Shown here: in pieces, positions 60,843 to 64,000 of the stretch
Layout: the number at the start of each line of letters is the position of its first letter
Numbering within the stretch: position 1 is the stretch's first letter
Source: Halobacteriales archaeon
GTDB taxonomy: Archaea; Halobacteriota; Halobacteria; Halobacteriales; SKSH01
Direction: 5' to 3'
Assembly: GCA_007118145.1 (NCBI GenBank)
Contig: SKSD01000026.1
Span: 28,989 to 92,988 of the forward strand
DNA: 64,000 nucleotides
Translations under genes and position numbers: made by a program
Notes under the pieces: generated by a model
What the model saw: the letters and a program-made list of their open reading frames with translations, nothing else
Databases searched by the model: none
What the model was told of the DNA's origin: nothing

Positions 60843-61652
60843 ATGTATGCATACCGCATGGCCTATGACGGCAGACCGTTTCATGGCTTCCAGCGACAAC
60901 CAGATGTTTCGACCGTTGAGGATGCGCTACTCGACGGCCTTGCACACCTCGGTGTTGTGAGCCGAGAAGATGACGTCCCAACCGGGTATTCAGCGGCTGG
61001 ACGGACGGATGCCGGTGTGTCGGCCATCGGCCAGACGATCGCATTCTCCGGACCAGACTGGTTGACACCACAGGTACTCAACGGTGCACTCCCTGACTCG
61101 GTTCATGCGTGGGCACGCGCTGAAGTGCCTGAGAGCTTCCATGCCAGATATGATGCCATCTTGCGAGTCTACACCTATCGCCTGCTCGCAGACAGGCTGG
61201 ATGAGGGACTGACCCGTCAGGCGCTATCAACCCTGTCGGGTGTACATGATTTCCGACATTTAACGAGCGATACTGCACGAACCCGCCGTGTCGTCCACAT
61301 CGACGTCACCCGAAACGATCGATGGCTCTGTATCGAGGTAGCCGCACCAGGTTTCGCCAGACAACAGGTTCGTCGCATCGTTGGTGTCGCATCAGCGATC
61401 GGGGCTGGGGAGGTACCATTGGACCGAATCGGGCGATTGCTCTCGGCCGAGCCACTCCCCGGTCACCTCAATGTCGCCCCAGCACCACCTGAACCACTGT
61501 GCTTGCGTCACGTTAGATACGGTGATGTCGATTTCGCGGTGGACTCGGATGCGATGCAACGTATGCAAGCGTATCTGAAGACAGAGGCAGGTGCCGCAGC
61601 GACACGTTCGAGATCATTCGAACAGGCATATGATTGGCTCAACCACGGCTGA
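60843..61652 (+). CDS. truA: tRNA pseudouridine synthase A
   Basis: YRMAYDGRPFHGFQRQPDVSTVEDALLDGL; SAAGRTDAGVSAIGQ catalytic Asp motif; FARQQVRRIVGV. Confidence 0.95.
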   Translation: MYAYRMAYDGRPFHGFQRQPDVSTVEDALLDGLAHLGVVSREDDVPTGYSAAGRTDAGVSAIGQTIAFSGPDWLTPQVLNGALPDSVHAWARAEVPESFHARYDAILRVYTYRLLADRLDEGLTRQALSTLSGVHDFRHLTSDTARTRRVVHIDVTRNDRWLCIEVAAPGFARQQVRRIVGVASAIGAGEVPLDRIGRLLSAEPLPGHLNVAPAPPEPLCLRHVRYGDVDFAVDSDAMQRMQAYLKTEAGAAATRSRSFEQAYDWLNHG

Positions 61653-61927
61653 TAGGTGGGTTCAGCCGTCGCATGATGCTCGATTGTGTTGCACAAAGCA
61701 GGCTATTATTGTAAGAGCATTACAATACGAACCGACTCTCACTCCTGGTCGAACTGGGCAAGTGAGTGCAATCTATCACTGAGTAACCCAAGAGAGTCCC
61801 AGCTTTTCACGGTCTCTGAACTTCACGATGAGTGCATCTAATCCAGCCGATATCAGCATTCAACAGGCTAAGATTGCAAGATTACTGCAAACTCATATTA
61901 CTCTCGAATACCTATCTTACGATAACG

Positions 61928-62332
61928 ATGGCCAACTCAATCGCCGAGCAACTGACCCAGGAGATCGCCTGTGAGGGTTTGCTAGAGTGCATCCATGGGC
62001 TCAAACAACTCGACAAGGACTGTTACCGTGTGCTGGTAGAGAGCGAGCGACCACTCTCCATCGATGAGATCAGCGAACAGGTCGACCGGGAACGGTCGAC
62101 CGCCTACCGGTCGATTCAACGTCTCCATACAGCTGGGTTCGTCCAGAAAGATCAGGTCAACTATGATGATGGTGGATACTATCACGTATTTTCCCCGACA
62201 GATCCGTCCCGTGTGGCGAGTGATATGCAACGTATGCTCAATGACTGGTATGCAAAGATGGGTCAGCTCATCCATGAGTTCGAGCAAAAGTATGCTGATG
62301 TGTCCGAGTCGACACCGCCTATCGAGGGATAG
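61928..62332 (+). CDS. TrmB/ArsR-like winged-HTH transcriptional regulator
   Basis: LTQEIACEGLLECIHGLKQLDKDCYRVLVESERPLSIDEISEQVDRERSTAYRSIQRLHTAGFVQKDQV. Confidence 0.88.
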   Translation: MANSIAEQLTQEIACEGLLECIHGLKQLDKDCYRVLVESERPLSIDEISEQVDRERSTAYRSIQRLHTAGFVQKDQVNYDDGGYYHVFSPTDPSRVASDMQRMLNDWYAKMGQLIHEFEQKYADVSESTPPIEG

Positions 62333-62464
62333 GTTAAAGCACCCTATTCGATATTCTCGGCCGTATGTGGCCGATCGAGCTCCCATCTTCCTGATGCTCG
62401 ACGGTGATTACAAGCGGGATACAATATTTCCTGAGTAGTTAGGGGATTGGTCGATGCTCGCCGA

Positions 62465-63103
62465 CTAGGCACCTGGGACAGGAATCGGTGCGACCGTCGC
62501 CAGGTGGATCATCCCGACGAGCGTGATTCCGACGACGAGCAGGGCAACGGGCCACACGAATGCTTCACGGTCCAACGCTTCGAACCCGAGTTGGCGAAGC
62601 GGTGGTGCGTCACTGGTTAGGTACACCCCGATCCCGATAAAGAAGAGGATCGTCGTCGTCCCGGCTGATATCATACAAAACGGACAGATGGCCTCGATCA
62701 CGAACAACTGGAGGTAGACGAACATGGCCGATGCGATGATTCCGACTGTTGTCACCGGGAGCAATAGCCGCTCAATATGAGGGAGTCGATCGGTCAACCA
62801 GAGAAGACTGAGGGTGAGGACGACCAAATAGTAGATGCCGCCATAGACGGCCGTTGGTACGCCCATCAGGTACGACCATTCGCTGGTCAAAACAGCCCAC
62901 CCGGTACCCTCAACCGGTGCCCCATCAGGGAGTGGGAGGATGCCGTAATGGATCCCCGCTAGGAAGGAGGTATCCAGCCAACCGACGAACGCGACGAGCA
63001 GGCCGATACCCATGAGGCGGACCATCAACGTCGACGTGGTGGCCGGATGTTCGAACTCGGTGTTGCTCACGTCACTTTCGAATGTTGTCGATGTCTCGGT
63101 CAT
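62465..63103 (-). CDS. Vitamin K epoxide reductase (VKOR) family protein
   Basis: 4-5 TM; LFVIEAICPFCMISAG CxxC redox motif; GVPTAVYGGIYYLVVLTLSL. Confidence 0.88.
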   Translation of the reverse strand: MTETSTTFESDVSNTEFEHPATTSTLMVRLMGIGLLVAFVGWLDTSFLAGIHYGILPLPDGAPVEGTGWAVLTSEWSYLMGVPTAVYGGIYYLVVLTLSLLWLTDRLPHIERLLLPVTTVGIIASAMFVYLQLFVIEAICPFCMISAGTTTILFFIGIGVYLTSDAPPLRQLGFEALDREAFVWPVALLVVGITLVGMIHLATVAPIPVPGA

Positions 63104-63293
63104 CGATGGATCACGTTCGAAGGTTGGCGTGATTTGGATTTAAATATTGTGTGTTATACCCAATACTATACAAGTTATATTGCGGTGAGTTCCAGGTAAC
63201 CTCCATATTTTGGCTGTTTCAGCCAGTTTCAGGAAATATATATTGAACAGTTTATACAAAACTATTAAAACCCTCAACCCATTATATCTTCAT

Positions 63294-63638
63294 ATGAACG
63301 ATGTCAAAGCTGACTACGATACCGACGCACCGGTGTTCATTGAGGACGAAACGGAGTACGAGTCGATCACGAGCGAGGGGGTCGTGCTGGTCGATTTCTA
63401 TGCAGACTGGTGTGGTCCCTGTAAGATGCTAGAACCGATCGTTGAACGTCTCGCGGCTGAGACCGACGCTACGATCGCGAAGGTCGATGTCGACAGTCAT
63501 CAAGAGCTAGCAATCGAATACCGCATCCAGGGTGTCCCCACGATGTTCCTGTATGTCGATGGTGAACCGGTCAAACGGATCGTCGGTCTGCGTGGGGAAC
63601 ACGAACTCCGCGAACTGATCGAACAGTACACCGGTTGA
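63294..63638 (+). CDS. trxA: Thioredoxin
   Basis: VVLVDFYADWCGPCKMLEPIVERL; IQGVPTMFLYVDGEPVKRIVG; ATG at 63294. Confidence 0.95.
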   Translation: MNDVKADYDTDAPVFIEDETEYESITSEGVVLVDFYADWCGPCKMLEPIVERLAAETDATIAKVDVDSHQELAIEYRIQGVPTMFLYVDGEPVKRIVGLRGEHELRELIEQYTG

Positions 63639-63679
63639 TGCGGTCGGGATGACGTCTCGGAGCGGGGAATCAGATTTAC

Positions 63680-63736
<57 letters not shown>

Positions 63737-63809
63737 ATGCAACCGCCGACGATGGCATGAATGGGGTTCGACTACGGTTTTAAATCACATTGGGCGGCCA
63801 AACACGGTG

Positions 63810-64000
63810 ATGGTGAAGAGTACCCGTCACGTGACATACGAACGCTACTACCACATAGTGTTCGTGCCGAACTATCGGGGTTCGCACCTGACGGGAAAGA
63901 CGAAGGAACGTCTCGAAGCCATCTTCGCGGAAATCTGTGAGGACATAGACCCCGAACTGGCCGAGTCCGAGGTCATGCCCGACCACGTACACCTGTTCAT
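63810..64000 (+). CDS. tnpA: IS200/IS605 family Y1/HUH transposase TnpA (truncated by window end; absent from ORF track)
   Basis: Reads [68 protein letters not shown] is the HUH motif of TnpA. Confidence 0.93.
   Translation, partial: MVKSTRHVTYERYYHIVFVPNYRGSHLTGKTKERLEAIFAEICEDIDPELAESEVMPDHVHLF

Overview
This is a chromosomal window from a haloarchaeon (Halobacteriales). Supporting features are archaeal-type informational genes (class I lysyl-tRNA synthetase, S19e, PDCD5-like protein, SUI1/eIF1), an acidic proteome, Tat/lipobox secreted proteins, and a HemQ-ABM fusion. Two tRNA genes were read by eye: Thr-GGT and Gly-CCC. No rRNA or CRISPR array was seen. Most of 0-15.7 kb and 29.7-63.6 kb is densely packed housekeeping, transport and signalling sequence. 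The 15.8-29.65 kb stretch looks accessory. It has long AT-rich spacers, orphan genes, three paralogous winged-HTH/zinc-ribbon proteins, secreted lipoproteins and several degenerate IS200/IS605-type ends, and it ends at a tRNA-Thr gene whose 3' end faces the stretch. Inside it, a clear heliorhodopsin gene (25600-26403) sits in a ~3.8 kb cassette. The cassette is bracketed by two direct-oriented, ~385-bp, TnpB-less IS200/IS605-derived elements with omegaRNA-like right ends (24966-25353 and 29127-29511). Other notable items are a Tat-signal-bearing Hcp-family protein (32289-32930), a [2Fe-2S] ferredoxin fused to two HTH-like repeats, a putative Nmad3-family protein, a 49-aa zinc-ribbon ORF missing from the ORF track, and a 3'-truncated IS200/IS605 TnpA running off the right edge (63810-64000). 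All homology calls are from motif recognition by eye; no searches were run.
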